Source: Mariprofundus sp. EBB-1 (GTDB lineage Bacteria; Pseudomonadota; Zetaproteobacteria; Mariprofundales; Mariprofundaceae). Taken from it: a stretch of DNA of 59,291 bases. Positions 1-9,888 of the stretch are shown here, one piece after another (position 1 is the stretch's first letter; each line of letters begins with the position of its first letter). Below the pieces are notes generated by a model. It worked only from the letters and a program-made list of their open reading frames with translations, was not told the origin of the DNA and made no database searches. Location: the NCBI RefSeq assembly GCF_003665155.1, contig NZ_RCFQ01000017.1, positions 1 to 59,291 of the forward strand, read 5' to 3'. Both the position numbers and the translations under genes were made by a program.

Positions 1-97
1 ATTTTGACGGGGGCTGCCCACTTTCAGTAGTTTGATGCTGTGTTATCTCTGCTGTTAGGGGTACATTATCGTTATTTACTAAACGGGGATGATATTC

Positions 98-559
98 ATG
101 AACAATGAGATCGATTACACGAACAACCCCTTACACGGGCTTGGAACGAAAAGCTTGTTGACTGAAATAGTAGATCATTATGGTTTTGAGATACTTTTTG
201 CCTATTTGAATATCAATTGCTTTAAGATGAATCCAAGCATTGATTCCAGTGTGAAGTTTTTAAAGAAGACAGATTGGGCGCGTATAAAAGTTGAAGCATT
301 CTATCTGTATGACTATAAAAACTTACCGAGAGCATCTTATGAAGAGTATTTATTACCTCCAAGGGAGCGGGTTTTTCCAGAAGAGCAAGTGTCGAGGGAG
401 CCTAAAAAACTGAGCTTAGAAGGTGCTGATCGCTTACGCGAAGAGCGTGCAGAAAAGTCTGCTGAATACTTGCGTGAAAAGTGTGCAAGCAGATCACCTG
501 CGAGAGAGAAGAGGGATGAGAAGCCCTCGAAAAAGAAGATTGATCCATGGGCTAGATAA
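98..559 (+). CDS. VF530-family (DUF2132) DNA-binding protein with charged C-terminal tail
   Basis: Residues 8-75 (numbered from the ATG at 98) match the VF530/DUF2132 pattern: NNPLHG near the start, a middle INCFK, then PSI-SS-KFL-KT-WAR and KVEA-YL. The family is small; the Vibrio fischeri member is known as a double-stranded DNA binder. Here the domain is followed by about 75 residues rich in Lys, Arg and Glu ending in KKKIDPWAR, longer than a minimal VF530 protein. An in-frame ATG at 89 is possible, but 98 gives the usual short N-terminus. The role in the cell is unknown. A repeat copy follows directly downstream. Confidence 0.75.
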   Translation: MNNEIDYTNNPLHGLGTKSLLTEIVDHYGFEILFAYLNINCFKMNPSIDSSVKFLKKTDWARIKVEAFYLYDYKNLPRASYEEYLLPPRERVFPEEQVSREPKKLSLEGADRLREERAEKSAEYLREKCASRSPAREKRDEKPSKKKIDPWAR

Positions 560-866
560 AGGCTGAAAAGAATCGAATAGACAAAAATTTAAGCAAGCCA
601 GAAGGTGAATTGCGTAGCAAGAGAAGCTCCTTGGGGGGACGACACACGAATAAACACGAATAGTTCAACAGCTGAGGGTTTATGTTTTTTATCAGTGTCT
701 GTCGTGTGCACAAGGTAAATGGTGAGGTGCCAGAGAGGGTGAGCTAGGCCATCAGTGGCTAAGGTTTTCTTTATCTCGTAAAAAAAATCAGCTATCTGAC
801 GGCCTCAAAATGTAAGGGGTGCCACACTGCAAGTGATTTTGATTTGCCTTCAGCTATAGTCTCACC
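560..866. other. Intergenic stretch, mostly a dispersed repeat
   Basis: No convincing gene is present. Most of the stretch is copy A of the repeat listed at 602-800. The remaining 65 bases before hrpB show no strong ribosome binding site or terminator. Confidence 0.6.
602..800. repeat. Dispersed repeat, copy A
   Basis: The left end (AAGGTGAATTGCGTAGCAAG) is identical to the one at 10913. The right end (GTGGCTA-GGTTTT, then CAGCTAT--TAC) also matches copy B, so the two copies share both ends; the middle differs in length (199 versus 142 bases). Near the left end TTGC-GTA-GCAA forms a short hairpin. There is no ORF inside, so this is a non-autonomous element or a structured repeat of unknown function. 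Confidence 0.6.
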
Positions 867-3488
867 ATGCCAACCCGTCCCATGCCAAGTCTGCCGATCA
901 ATGATGTGCTACCCGACATCAAAGAGACATTAACAACGCACAATCGTCTTGTACTGCAAGCACCACCGGGTGCAGGTAAAACCACGGCTGTCCCCATCGC
1001 TTTGCTAGGTGAAAGCTGGTTGGGTGATAAGCAGATCATCATGCTGGAACCGCGCAGGCTTGCTGCACGCAATGCGGCGGCACGCATGGCATTTTTGCTC
1101 GGTGAAAAAGTTGGTGAAAGCGTGGGTTATCAAATCCGGCAGGACAACTGTTTTAGTGACAGAACAAAAATACTGGTGGTCACCGAAGGTATTTTAACAC
1201 GTAAGTTACAGGCTGATCCGGAACTTAAAAACTCTGCACTGGTTATTTTTGATGAATTTCATGAACGCAGCCTGCATGCCGATTTATCACTGGCGCTGTG
1301 CTTACAAAGCCAGCAAATTTTACGCGAAGATCTGAAAATTCTGGTGATGTCGGCAACCCTCAATACGGATGCTGTGGCTACATTGTTGGATAAGGCGCCG
1401 ATCATTCAGAGTGAAGGGCGCAGTTTTCCTGTCGAGAATAGATATCTCGGTAACGTGATCAGGCAACACAATACACGGCCTCAGCAGCAACTGATGATCA
1501 ATTTGACCAACACGGTCAAAACATTCATTCATGAACATGAGGGTAACTGCCTGGTATTTCTACCTGGTGTCAAAGAGATCAACCAGCTCTCCAGACAGAT
1601 CAAACAGACACTTGATCACGCATCGATCACGAACATGATCATTGCACCGCTGCATGGCAGCCTAAGCAAACAGCAGCAAGATTTGGCTATCGCAGTACCC
1701 AGTGATAAAGGCATGCGGAAAATTGTTCTGGCCACCAATATCGCAGAAACCAGTATCACCATTGAAGGTATTAGCTGCGTGATTGATTCAGGCTTAGAGC
1801 GCATGATGGATTACAGCCCAGCCTCGGGCATGAACAAACTGAATACCCGTTCCATTTCACAGGATTCAGCAGAACAACGCAGCGGTCGTGCCGGCAGATT
1901 ATCCGCTGGTGTCTGTTACCGTATGTGGACTGTCACGCAACAACCACGTTTAGCCAAACATGCAGCACCTGAAATCCTGCACAGCGACCTATCAACGCTG
2001 GTGCTGGAACTGGCAAACTGGGGCGTGACTCAGGTTAATGAATTACAGTGGATGGATCTGCCTCCAATAGGAGCCATCGACCAGGCAAAGACACTGCTGC
2101 AACAACTCGGCGCTCTAGATGAGGCGGGCAACATTACAACGCACGGACGTGACATGTTGAAACTGGGTACGCATCCACGCTTAGCGCACATGATGTTGGC
2201 CGCCATTCAACTGGATCAGGCTTATCATGCCTGTTTAATCGCTAGCCTGCTCACCGAGAAAGATTTGTTTCAGGCCGCTCGTTCAGATAAAAACGCTGAA
2301 AAAAGTGCTGACATTCATGACAGGCTGAATGTGCTTGTGCATGCAGGATCAAAGCATCCCGGTATCGATCACCAGCAATGCAAACGCATCATACAAAGTG
2401 CCGATGATTTTTTCAGGCGTGTGAAAAAGTGCAGCAAAGCGAGAGTCAATAAAGAGAGACCGGATAATCACTGTAGCGGGGTGCTTTTGGCCTACGCCTA
2501 TCCCGATAGAATCGCCAAACAGCGTAACCCCAACGAGGCGCGTTATCTGCTCAGTAACGGCAAGGGCGCGGTTATTCCGCACTTTTTGCAGCATCATCTG
2601 CATGAATATCTTGTGGTCGCCAACCTTGATGCCAAACAGGGCGAAGCCTGCATCTATCTGGCTGCGGATATCAGTGCTGAACAATTACAGGAATATTTTA
2701 GTGCGTATATTCAACACGAAGAACGTGTTGAATGGAATGAGAGCGCACAACGCGTCGAGGTCAAACAGACCAGTAGTATTGGAAAAGTAGTATTGCAAGA
2801 ATCTATCCTGCACGATGCAAAAAACAGAAAAAACCAAGAGGCGGTACAACAGTGCCTGATGCAGGCTATCAGGAATAGGGGACTTGCGTGCCTGAACTGG
2901 AATGTTAAGGCTGAGAACCTTAAACAGCGGGTACAATGTATTAACCACCATCGTCTAAACAATCCTGCTGTTAAAAAGCAGCTTGATGAATCTCTACCCG
3001 ATTTTTCAGAACAGAATTTGAGCGACACCTTGGTTGTATGGATGCAACCGCACTTAAGCCATGAAAACAGCCTCAAGCAGTGTTTTAAACTGGATCTGTA
3101 TAGCCTGCTTTTAAATCAGCTCAGCTGGCAACAACAGCAACTGATCAAGCAACTGGCGCCAGAGCGAATCAGCGTACCCAGTGGTTCCTCCGTGTCAGTG
3201 GATTATAGCGATCCGGAGCAACCCATCCTTGCTGTCAGATTGCAGGAGGTATTTGGTCTGTACGACACACCCACGATACTCAATGGTCACTGTAAACTGA
3301 TGATGCATCTGTTATCACCAGCACGTAAGCCAATGCAGGTCACACAAGATTTAAACAGCTTCTGGAACACTACCTATCACGATGTAAAAAAAGAGCTACG
3401 TGGAAAATATAAACGCCACTACTGGCCGGATGATCCATTCACCGCACAGGCAACTAGCAAAACCAAAAAACAGATGAATCGTAAATAG
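867..3488 (+). CDS. hrpB: ATP-dependent RNA helicase HrpB (DEAH-type)
   Basis: DEAH/RHA superfamily 2 helicase of 873 residues, a normal length for HrpB. Walker A GAGKTT is at residues 35-40, the motif II variant DEFH at 129-132, MSATL at 161-165, and QRSGRAGR marks motif VI. The C-terminal half is the HrpB-specific region. It is predicted to be a cytoplasmic RNA-dependent ATPase; its substrate is not well established in bacteria. The start at 867 lacks a clear Shine-Dalgarno sequence, and an ATG at 882 in the same frame is an alternative. Monocistronic, with repeat material upstream. Confidence 0.95.
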   Translation: MPTRPMPSLPINDVLPDIKETLTTHNRLVLQAPPGAGKTTAVPIALLGESWLGDKQIIMLEPRRLAARNAAARMAFLLGEKVGESVGYQIRQDNCFSDRTKILVVTEGILTRKLQADPELKNSALVIFDEFHERSLHADLSLALCLQSQQILREDLKILVMSATLNTDAVATLLDKAPIIQSEGRSFPVENRYLGNVIRQHNTRPQQQLMINLTNTVKTFIHEHEGNCLVFLPGVKEINQLSRQIKQTLDHASITNMIIAPLHGSLSKQQQDLAIAVPSDKGMRKIVLATNIAETSITIEGISCVIDSGLERMMDYSPASGMNKLNTRSISQDSAEQRSGRAGRLSAGVCYRMWTVTQQPRLAKHAAPEILHSDLSTLVLELANWGVTQVNELQWMDLPPIGAIDQAKTLLQQLGALDEAGNITTHGRDMLKLGTHPRLAHMMLAAIQLDQAYHACLIASLLTEKDLFQAARSDKNAEKSADIHDRLNVLVHAGSKHPGIDHQQCKRIIQSADDFFRRVKKCSKARVNKERPDNHCSGVLLAYAYPDRIAKQRNPNEARYLLSNGKGAVIPHFLQHHLHEYLVVANLDAKQGEACIYLAADISAEQLQEYFSAYIQHEERVEWNESAQRVEVKQTSSIGKVVLQESILHDAKNRKNQEAVQQCLMQAIRNRGLACLNWNVKAENLKQRVQCINHHRLNNPAVKKQLDESLPDFSEQNLSDTLVVWMQPHLSHENSLKQCFKLDLYSLLLNQLSWQQQQLIKQLAPERISVPSGSSVSVDYSDPEQPILAVRLQEVFGLYDTPTILNGHCKLMMHLLSPARKPMQVTQDLNSFWNTTYHDVKKELRGKYKRHYWPDDPFTAQATSKTKKQMNRK

Positions 3489-3640
3489 GAAAACTGTAAG
3501 GCGCGGAAAAGGCGATAGATCTGATTCATTGACCTTTAATTGGTCAGCCTTATCGTCTCGTCATGGCTCGTTTATCAAGACACCATCGTCCTGGTATTCA
3601 GACAGCTTTAATCATGCAAAAGTGAGTGAATAACCGCAAT

Positions 3641-5890
3641 ATGAAAAGAAACATAGAACTACTAGCGCCCGGTGGCGATGTTGAAGCGATTAAGGCCGCA
3701 GTGATTGCCGGGGCAAATGCTGTGTATTGTGGGCTGGATAACTTTAACGCCCGCAATCGCGCCGCCAACCTTTCGTTTGAAGATCTTTCCGGTATTTTAC
3801 GGTTGGCACACAAATACGATTGCGAGGTGTTTTTAACCGTCAATGTGGTCATCCTGGAACATGAACTGCGCAGTTTGATCAAGCTGCTGAACAAGCTGGT
3901 GAACACGGGTATCGATGGCATTATTGTACAGGATCTTGGCATTTTTAATCTGGTCAAAAAACATTTTCCATCGCTGGATATTCACGCCTCAACGCAGCTG
4001 ACGACACATAACGAAGGCCAGATACTGTTTCTGGCAAAAATCGGCGCATCACGCCTTAACCTGTCGCGCGAATTAAATATTGGCGAAATAAAATCATTAA
4101 CGGCACTCGCGCACAAACACAACGTACTCACCGAAGTGTTTGTGCATGGCGCACTCTGTATTGCATTTTCCGGCCAGTGTTACTCAAGCTCCGTTAGCGT
4201 GGGCAACTCAGGCAATCGTGGCAGTTGTAGCCAGGCCTGTCGTGATGAGTATGAAATCACGGATGCGGGCAATCGTTTCCCGCTGAATTTGAAAGATAAC
4301 TCTGCTTATTTTGATCTGCCCGAGCTGGTTGATGCGCAAGTGGATTCATTGAAGATAGAAGGCCGCATTAAAAATGCACATTATGTGTATACTGTGGTCG
4401 ATACATGGAGAAAGCAGGTCGATGCGTTTGTGGATACGGGACAATTGTTGGCCGACGATTCGAACCTGCACCGCGTATTTAACCGGGATTTTACCAACTC
4501 TTTTTTACAGGGGCACCTCAGCAAAGAGATGTTTATCGATAACCCGCGCGATTACAGCGTGAACCATGCCATTGAACAAAGTGACGCTGTCACACCTGAT
4601 GCTATTGAGCAGATTAAAGTGGAGCTGTACTCTAAGAAAAATGAACTTGGGGCAGAGCTCAAAGAAAAGATTAAGTACCTCAGCATTGCCAAGCAGCCGT
4701 TGGTATTGGCTTTTTCAGGTCAGTTGGGCGCACCGCTTTGTTTGACGCTGACCATAGGTGATCAAGACAAGGTTTATCAGGTGCAAACGCCATCACTGCT
4801 CAGGGCTGCCAGTGAATCGGCTATCCATCAGGCAACATTGGAAAAACGCTTTAAAAACGTTGCCGGCAATGATTACCGCATTGAAGGCTTTGAATGCTCG
4901 GATCTGGATGATGGATTAACGCTGCCGTTTAAAGAGCTCACGACATTAAAAAATGAGGCTGCGTCACTGTTAAATCATTCCATCGACAGGGTTCCCTTTG
5001 CCGATGTTCCGCCGTTAGAGAAACATGCAAAAACGTCTAAAAGAACAACAATGTCGATATTGATTGCCGATGAGAAAGATGTTCACCTATGTGAACGGAC
5101 AAATGCCGATGTCTATTTCAAAGTGCCAGAGAGCCTGAAAAAAGGCTGTAATAAACACATCGAACTGTTCTTACGTCATCCACGCCTGATTCCATGGTTT
5201 CCTGCCATTTTAATTGGTAAGGATTACGATGAATCCGTGCGACTGCTGGAGCAGGTTCGCCCTGAACGTATCGTCAGTAATAACACGGGTGTAGCCTATA
5301 AAGCCTTTGAAATGGGTATCGAGTGGATTGCCGGTCCATTCTTAAATACCACCAACTCCTATGCACTGTTAACCCTGAAAGAGGAGTTGAATTGTGCCGG
5401 AGCCTTTATATCCAACGAAATCAACCGTATGCAAATCAAAAACATTGCCCGCCCAAGCAACTTCAAGCTGCTATACAGTATTTATCATCCGATTTTATTG
5501 ATGACCAGCCGGCAGTGTTTTTTCCAGCAAACTGTAGGCTGTAAAAAGCCCACTATTGAGGATGGGTGTATGCTCAGTTGCACAAAAGCGACCACGATCA
5601 CGAATGTGAAAGGGGTTTCGTTTGCCGTTGATAAACAAAAAGGCGGCTACCCCAGCATCTATAATCACGAACAGTTTTTAAACGCTGATATCGTTCACGA
5701 CCTTGGTGATCTGTTTGATGAGTTTTTTATTGATCTGACCAATATTGGCGCGGGCTCCAAGCCTGAGTTGGACAAGGCGGCGTTGATTGCGCACTTTGAA
5801 CGGCTATTAAGTGGTGATGGTCAGGCAGCAGAGCAATTAAACCAAATGGTTAGCGAATCTACGAACGCACAATATAGTCAGGGCTTGTAG
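3641..5890 (+). CDS. U32 family protein, RlhA/YdcP-like
   Basis: Peptidase family U32 protein of about 749 residues. The N-terminal half has the signature ELLAPGGD-EA, then HGALC-A-SGQC and NSGNRG-CSQACR with cysteines near residues 173, 180, 196 and 200. These are the cluster-type cysteines of U32 enzymes such as RlhA (23S rRNA C2501 hydroxylation) and UbiU/TrhP. The C-terminal part contains further cysteines (a GCMLSC segment). It is longer than E. coli RlhA (653 residues), so the substrate, rRNA or other, is not certain. The ATG at 3641 is preferred over the in-frame GTG at 3626 because family members begin with this motif. Confidence 0.8.
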   Translation: MKRNIELLAPGGDVEAIKAAVIAGANAVYCGLDNFNARNRAANLSFEDLSGILRLAHKYDCEVFLTVNVVILEHELRSLIKLLNKLVNTGIDGIIVQDLGIFNLVKKHFPSLDIHASTQLTTHNEGQILFLAKIGASRLNLSRELNIGEIKSLTALAHKHNVLTEVFVHGALCIAFSGQCYSSSVSVGNSGNRGSCSQACRDEYEITDAGNRFPLNLKDNSAYFDLPELVDAQVDSLKIEGRIKNAHYVYTVVDTWRKQVDAFVDTGQLLADDSNLHRVFNRDFTNSFLQGHLSKEMFIDNPRDYSVNHAIEQSDAVTPDAIEQIKVELYSKKNELGAELKEKIKYLSIAKQPLVLAFSGQLGAPLCLTLTIGDQDKVYQVQTPSLLRAASESAIHQATLEKRFKNVAGNDYRIEGFECSDLDDGLTLPFKELTTLKNEAASLLNHSIDRVPFADVPPLEKHAKTSKRTTMSILIADEKDVHLCERTNADVYFKVPESLKKGCNKHIELFLRHPRLIPWFPAILIGKDYDESVRLLEQVRPERIVSNNTGVAYKAFEMGIEWIAGPFLNTTNSYALLTLKEELNCAGAFISNEINRMQIKNIARPSNFKLLYSIYHPILLMTSRQCFFQQTVGCKKPTIEDGCMLSCTKATTITNVKGVSFAVDKQKGGYPSIYNHEQFLNADIVHDLGDLFDEFFIDLTNIGAGSKPELDKAALIAHFERLLSGDGQAAEQLNQMVSESTNAQYSQGL

Positions 5891-5920
5891 CGTGGAGGCT
5901 GGCATCGTCACCACTGACGT

Positions 5921-6610
5921 ATGGAAAGTTCTCATCTTATGACTTTGCCAATCCTCTATTCTCTGCAACATTGCCCCTACGCCATGCGTGCAAGGCTCGC
6001 TCTGTTACTGGCGGAACAACCGGTCATGCTGCGTGCCATTGTGATGCAGGATAAACCACCTGAAATGTTGGCCGCATCGCCTAAAGGAACCGTGCCTGTT
6101 CTGGTGTTAGATGATACAGATAACAACAGGGTCATCGATGAAAGTCTGGGAATTATGTTATGGGCGCTGGAACGCAATGATCCCGGGAATTTGCTCTATG
6201 CACAGGAAGGGAATGGCGATGGGGGAGCGCTTGCGGAAATGTTGGCTGTCATCCATGAAAATGATGCCGTTTTTAAACCGCAGCTGGAACAGTACAAACG
6301 CGCCAAACGTTTTCACGGTGACGATGAAGAACAGTGTCGCTTGCTGTGTGAACCGTTTATTCAAGGGCTGGAATATCGCCTGACGCAGCATGATTTTTTC
6401 ATGGGCGCTACACCCAGCCTGCTTGATTATGCACTACTGCCTTTTGTCCGGCAGTTTTCCCGCGTCAATCGACAGCTGTATTTGAACGGCCCGTACATGC
6501 ATCTGCAGCGCTGGTTAAATCAACATTTACAAAGCCGACTCTATGCCAGGGCGATGTTCAAATACCCCTTATGGCTAGAGCATCATGAACTGTGTATATT
6601 GGGTGAGTAA
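5921..6610 (+). CDS. Glutathione S-transferase family protein
   Basis: Thioredoxin-fold N-terminal domain with LYS-QHCPYAMRARLAL (Cys-Pro-Tyr at the usual GST/glutaredoxin active-site position), a cis-Pro segment GTVPVLVLDD and the ESLGIM glutathione-contact region. An all-helical C-terminal domain follows to residue 229. Such proteins are usually about 220 residues, so it is complete. The specific substrate cannot be told. The start may be the ATG at 5921 or the one at 5939. It begins 30 bases after the U32 gene and may be cotranscribed with it. Confidence 0.85.
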   Translation: MESSHLMTLPILYSLQHCPYAMRARLALLLAEQPVMLRAIVMQDKPPEMLAASPKGTVPVLVLDDTDNNRVIDESLGIMLWALERNDPGNLLYAQEGNGDGGALAEMLAVIHENDAVFKPQLEQYKRAKRFHGDDEEQCRLLCEPFIQGLEYRLTQHDFFMGATPSLLDYALLPFVRQFSRVNRQLYLNGPYMHLQRWLNQHLQSRLYARAMFKYPLWLEHHELCILGE

Positions 6611-6918
6611 AGGCATTGATAACTATGGAATGCGCTGCATGGAAGTGGAGTAGCCCAAGGTCAAAAGCGTTTCACCGCGGAGTACGCAAAGTTACGCAGA
6701 GGAAAAGCGAAAAATTAACAAACAGAATGGAGGGATAGGGTGCCGCGCATGTTATCCCATACATTTGAGCGTTTTAATTTCCTTTTATATATCGTTCATA
6801 AGCAGCTCTCACGTACCGGGATGCCGGCGCTTACAATAAAGGGTTTCCTTTATGCTGCGTACTGAAGGTGAATCGCGAAGCGAGAGTAGCCACCCTGGGG
6901 TGTTGCGGTGGAAACCTT
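6611..6918. other. Intergenic stretch with repeat traces
   Basis: No gene is supported. Around 6670-6705 lies a tract of the type caccgcggagtacgcaaag, resembling a widespread bacterial intergenic repeat. At 6865 the left end of the dispersed repeat appears (AAGGTGAATCGCGAAGCGAG), apparently truncated just before the minus-strand gene. Confidence 0.5.
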
Positions 6919-6920
6919 TT
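6865..6920. repeat. Dispersed repeat, truncated copy C
   Basis: Shares the left end of the copies at 602 and 10913, but only about 55 bases are recognisable. The first hairpin is TCGC-GAA-GCGA instead of TTGC-GTA-GCAA: one base pair has changed on both sides, which suggests the fold matters. A second short stem, CACC-CTGG-GGTG, follows. Confidence 0.45.
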
Positions 6921-7716
6921 AAAGGTCTTTGCTTTTTATAATGCGATTACCCTGTGTGCGCAGAAGCAACTCAGCATATTGTTGCATCGGAATGTTCATT
7001 TTTTCTTGCAAGGCTTGAGCTTTGGTGAGCAGTGCTTCTCTTTCGATCAATGGGATGTCATTTTTAAATGCGAATATAATGGTGTTTCCATCATCAACGT
7101 CGAATCTAAGCAGTTGGTTGTTAAACTCTTGTATGAGCAGTTGATCTAAGACTTCGCGCAATTGAAAAGAGGTGTTGCATATATTGAGCACGAGCACACC
7201 TTGCTCGGTGAGTGCATTTTTACAATCACGCAAGTAAGACGACTGCACTTGCCGGGGCTCCATGCCTTCCGGGTTGAACAGATCTGAAAATATAATATCG
7301 CTTTTGATGTCGGTGTTTTTTATGTGGTTCACAGCATCGTCGATATGAATGAACAGATGATCACTAGCGGGTAGGTGAAAATGTTCTTTTGCGGTATTCA
7401 CCACGGCTGCTCTGTACTCAATCGCGTGTACGTTCAATGCGGGGAAACTACTCAGTAGTTTCTTTACCATCGAGCCTGCACCAAGCCCCATGATGGTTGC
7501 TGTTTTAACGCTGGGGATAAAAAACAGACCTGCCATCATGGCTCGGGTGTAAGCGAGATGTAATCCATTGACGTTATTGAGTTTCATGCAACTTTGATAG
7601 ATTTTCCCGTCAAAACTGAGAATCCGGCTGTTGCGTGTTTGGTAAACATGAATCTGGCCGTGCTCATCGGCTGTTGATGCGATACAGGTTCCTTTGATAT
7701 CCATTGAATTCTTCAT
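6919..7716 (-). CDS. Spermidine synthase-like SAM-binding protein
   Basis: 265 residues with a Rossmann-type aminopropyl/methyltransferase fold: the glycine motif GLGAGSMVKKL, then VHAIEYRAAVV, HIDDAV and IIFSDLFNPEG. This follows the order of spermidine synthase (SpeE), but the SpeE glycine motif GGGDGG and the catalytic Asp-rich loop are altered. It could therefore be a non-catalytic or differently specific member. It stands alone on the minus strand and has no polyamine genes around it. Confidence 0.65.
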   Translation of the reverse strand: MKNSMDIKGTCIASTADEHGQIHVYQTRNSRILSFDGKIYQSCMKLNNVNGLHLAYTRAMMAGLFFIPSVKTATIMGLGAGSMVKKLLSSFPALNVHAIEYRAAVVNTAKEHFHLPASDHLFIHIDDAVNHIKNTDIKSDIIFSDLFNPEGMEPRQVQSSYLRDCKNALTEQGVLVLNICNTSFQLREVLDQLLIQEFNNQLLRFDVDDGNTIIFAFKNDIPLIEREALLTKAQALQEKMNIPMQQYAELLLRTQGNRIIKSKDL

Positions 7717-7781
7717 ACCTCTTACATACGGTTATATAACGGTGCATTACAATGGCAGAGAGGGAGCTTTGTCGTCGATTA

Positions 7782-7916
7782 TCAACCCAAGCTGTCATTA
7801 CCTTGTAGTTTTGCTAGTCGTTTTTGAAGATAAATTAGCTGCTTAAAGTAACGACGACGCCAAGTTGGAAATGTCTCAGGATCCAGTCTTAGTGTTATCT
7901 GAGATGTCGTTGGCAC
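7782..7916 (-). CDS. Small hypothetical protein (44 aa)
   Basis: A GTG start at 7916 lies 11 bases after the stop of the YggU gene and is preceded by GAGG at 8-base spacing. The 44-residue product is basic and probably helical, with the segments ITLRLDPETFPTWRRRY and QLIYLQKRLAKLQ. The composition looks like real protein and the position suggests translation from the same transcript as YggU. I do not recognise a family. Confidence 0.45.
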   Translation of the reverse strand: MPTTSQITLRLDPETFPTWRRRYFKQLIYLQKRLAKLQGNDSLG

Positions 7917-7927
7917 TTCCTTAACCT

Positions 7928-8239
7928 CTATTGTTCATGCCTTGCAATGACAGAGGGGAGTGATTGTGGTGCTTTGATACGGACTTGTTTGTTTACATTC
8001 ATACGCCCGAACACCACTTCAATATCCGCTATTTTCACTCCGAACTCCTTGGCGAAAAACTTCACCATATGGTCCGTTGCCTTGCCACCGCGGGGTACTG
8101 CTGCGACATTAACCTTTAATTGGTTACCTTTGGGTTTGCCTATCTTGTTCGTTTTTGCATTCGGTGAACCCAGGATATTGAGAATCAACACATCGCCATC
8201 CCAGCAATAAAAGGTATTCATTTTTACACGATTACTCAT
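7928..8239 (-). CDS. YggU/DUF167 family protein
   Basis: Small alpha/beta protein of 103 residues with the DUF167 pattern ILGSPNAKTNKI near the start, then QLKVNVAAVPRGGKATDHMVKFFA and the end strand QVRIKAP. The function is unknown across the family. The ATG at 8239 is chosen because GGAGGAG lies directly upstream at good spacing; a longer version from a TTG at 8254 would place this site inside the gene. It is the first gene of a likely pair with the small ORF downstream. Confidence 0.85.
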   Translation of the reverse strand: MSNRVKMNTFYCWDGDVLILNILGSPNAKTNKIGKPKGNQLKVNVAAVPRGGKATDHMVKFFAKEFGVKIADIEVVFGRMNVNKQVRIKAPQSLPSVIARHEQ

Positions 8240-8350
8240 CATCTCCTCCGGCAAATAAATTTTCTGCGTGGATCATCACATCGATTCATGAATAGCGACT
8301 CAAGTAGCGTTGCAACTGAACAGATAATTTTTATTTTTGATCACACCTTA

Positions 8351-9220
8351 TCATGCTTGAACGGCAATGGATGCCATTTTCATCGTGCTTTCAAATGATT
8401 TTGCGCCCGCAATAAACAGTCCATTATGGCAGAACATCGCATCATCAATTCCTGTTACCGCTTGCAACTCTTGATCGGACAGGCCTGCCCATGGTTGGGG
8501 CAACGGTTTTCTGTTTTCAAAGGACCCCGGCTCAGTTGGCACAGTTTGAATGCGCCATTCGCCGGTCTGCGATGGGTAAACTACATATAATGCTTCCTCA
8601 GACAGCGTGTGAACTGTTCTTTTCCACGGGGTATATTGTTCCAATACAATGACTCTTGGATCTTCAGCATCATCAATCGCTTTGGCTACAATCGCTTTGG
8701 CATGAACGCCACCGCCAGCGGCGGCAATAAAGCGTGCCAGTATGCGCGAGGCAAATTCAACCGCTTCATCAAAACATGCATCAACGTGACTATCTTCCTG
8801 CCAGGTAGGGTTAAACATGCCAATTGTCTGGCTAAGGCTGATGCCTTGAGGAACACCTTCGACATGACCACAATCAATGGCATCAATCGTTGAGACTAAG
8901 CCTTTATCAACTGCATTACTGATGTCCTGATCACCCTGGCATAGTTCCAAGCCATATTTCTGCCAAATCAGACCAAACGAGGAGTAGGGAATACCATTAT
9001 CGCGCTCACCGGCACCACCACGTTGATGATGATCAAAACGGCCTCTCTCCGGGTCATATTCGCCGCCTACATCAAGCACAATATCTGCCTTAGCGATCAG
9101 TTCAGAATCGCGCGTGCGAATCAGCGTGAACGAGGGGAATATGCTTTTCAGTGCAGCGACACTGAATACATCATCTGCATGAAAGTTTCCGTTGTGGGTT
9201 ACTATCGTTTTATCATTCAT
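8351..9220 (-). CDS. MYG1-family (UPF0160) metal-dependent hydrolase
   Basis: 289 residues. THNGNFHADDVFSVAAL at residues 8-24 and FDHHQRGG near 63 are the DHH-like metal-binding motifs of the MYG1 family. Eukaryotic MYG1 is a 3'-5' RNA exonuclease; bacterial members are largely unstudied. The second half contains the typical YVVYPSQTGEWRIQTVP and LSDQELQAVTGI segments. Complete and monocistronic on the minus strand, about 110 bases upstream of YggU. Confidence 0.85.
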   Translation of the reverse strand: MNDKTIVTHNGNFHADDVFSVAALKSIFPSFTLIRTRDSELIAKADIVLDVGGEYDPERGRFDHHQRGGAGERDNGIPYSSFGLIWQKYGLELCQGDQDISNAVDKGLVSTIDAIDCGHVEGVPQGISLSQTIGMFNPTWQEDSHVDACFDEAVEFASRILARFIAAAGGGVHAKAIVAKAIDDAEDPRVIVLEQYTPWKRTVHTLSEEALYVVYPSQTGEWRIQTVPTEPGSFENRKPLPQPWAGLSDQELQAVTGIDDAMFCHNGLFIAGAKSFESTMKMASIAVQA

Positions 9221-9474
9221 TTGTTTAATACCATGTTAGAAAGAGATGAGGGTGACCGCTAGTTGAACGTTAATGTTCTGGCCACCGTTAATATGTGAAA
9301 ATATTTTGCAGATCTTATAGGAAGCCATCTAAATAAATAAGGGGGCAGTTTGTTTATGAGCAGACTGACGCCTTAGATTTGGTTGAAAATTGGTTTAGCT
9401 CAAACTTACTTCGCAAACCATAAGGCATCTGTGATATCCGCTCCCCCATGATCATCTGTAGAGGAAGCACACAA

Positions 9475-9888
9475 CTATTCATCCACCTTCTTTCTCAGAG
9501 CTTTTGTTTGGCTGCGCCTGTTCTTACCCTCTAACCTACGTTTGACGGAGTTGTAAGATTTTCGAGTCGGGCGCCTTTTTTTAAGCACAACTGTGGCACT
9601 TTTAATCAGCTCTTGAAGTCGGTTCAATGCATCTGTGCGGTTTTGTTCCTGACTGCGATACTGTTGTGCTTTGATGATGAGCACACCATCACTGCTGATA
9701 CGGCGGTCTCTGAGCTGTAATAGCCGTTCCTTGTAAAACTGCGGCAACGAGGATGCATGAATGTCAAAACGCAGATGAATAGCGCTGGATACTTTGTTGA
9801 CGTTTTGACCACCAGCGCCCTGAGCGCGGATGGCTGAAAGCTCAATTTCATCATCCTGAATGCTGACTGACTCGGATATCTTTAACAT
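9475..9888 (-). CDS. arfB: Alternative ribosome-rescue factor ArfB (YaeJ)
   Basis: 137-residue peptidyl-tRNA hydrolase with the GGQ motif at residues 26-28 in [21 protein letters not shown], as in class I release factors but without a codon-recognition domain. The basic C-terminal tail ([28 protein letters not shown]) is the part that enters the empty mRNA channel of stalled ribosomes. The start codon overlaps the stop of the exonuclease gene by one base, so the two are translationally coupled. Confidence 0.95.
   Translation of the reverse strand: MLKISESVSIQDDEIELSAIRAQGAGGQNVNKVSSAIHLRFDIHASSLPQFYKERLLQLRDRRISSDGVLIIKAQQYRSQEQNRTDALNRLQELIKSATVVLKKRRPTRKSYNSVKRRLEGKNRRSQTKALRKKVDE

Noticed and set aside
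6868-7149. Plus-strand ORF of 93 codons
   Set aside because: It is antisense to the spermidine-synthase-like gene, has no ribosome site and shows no family pattern.
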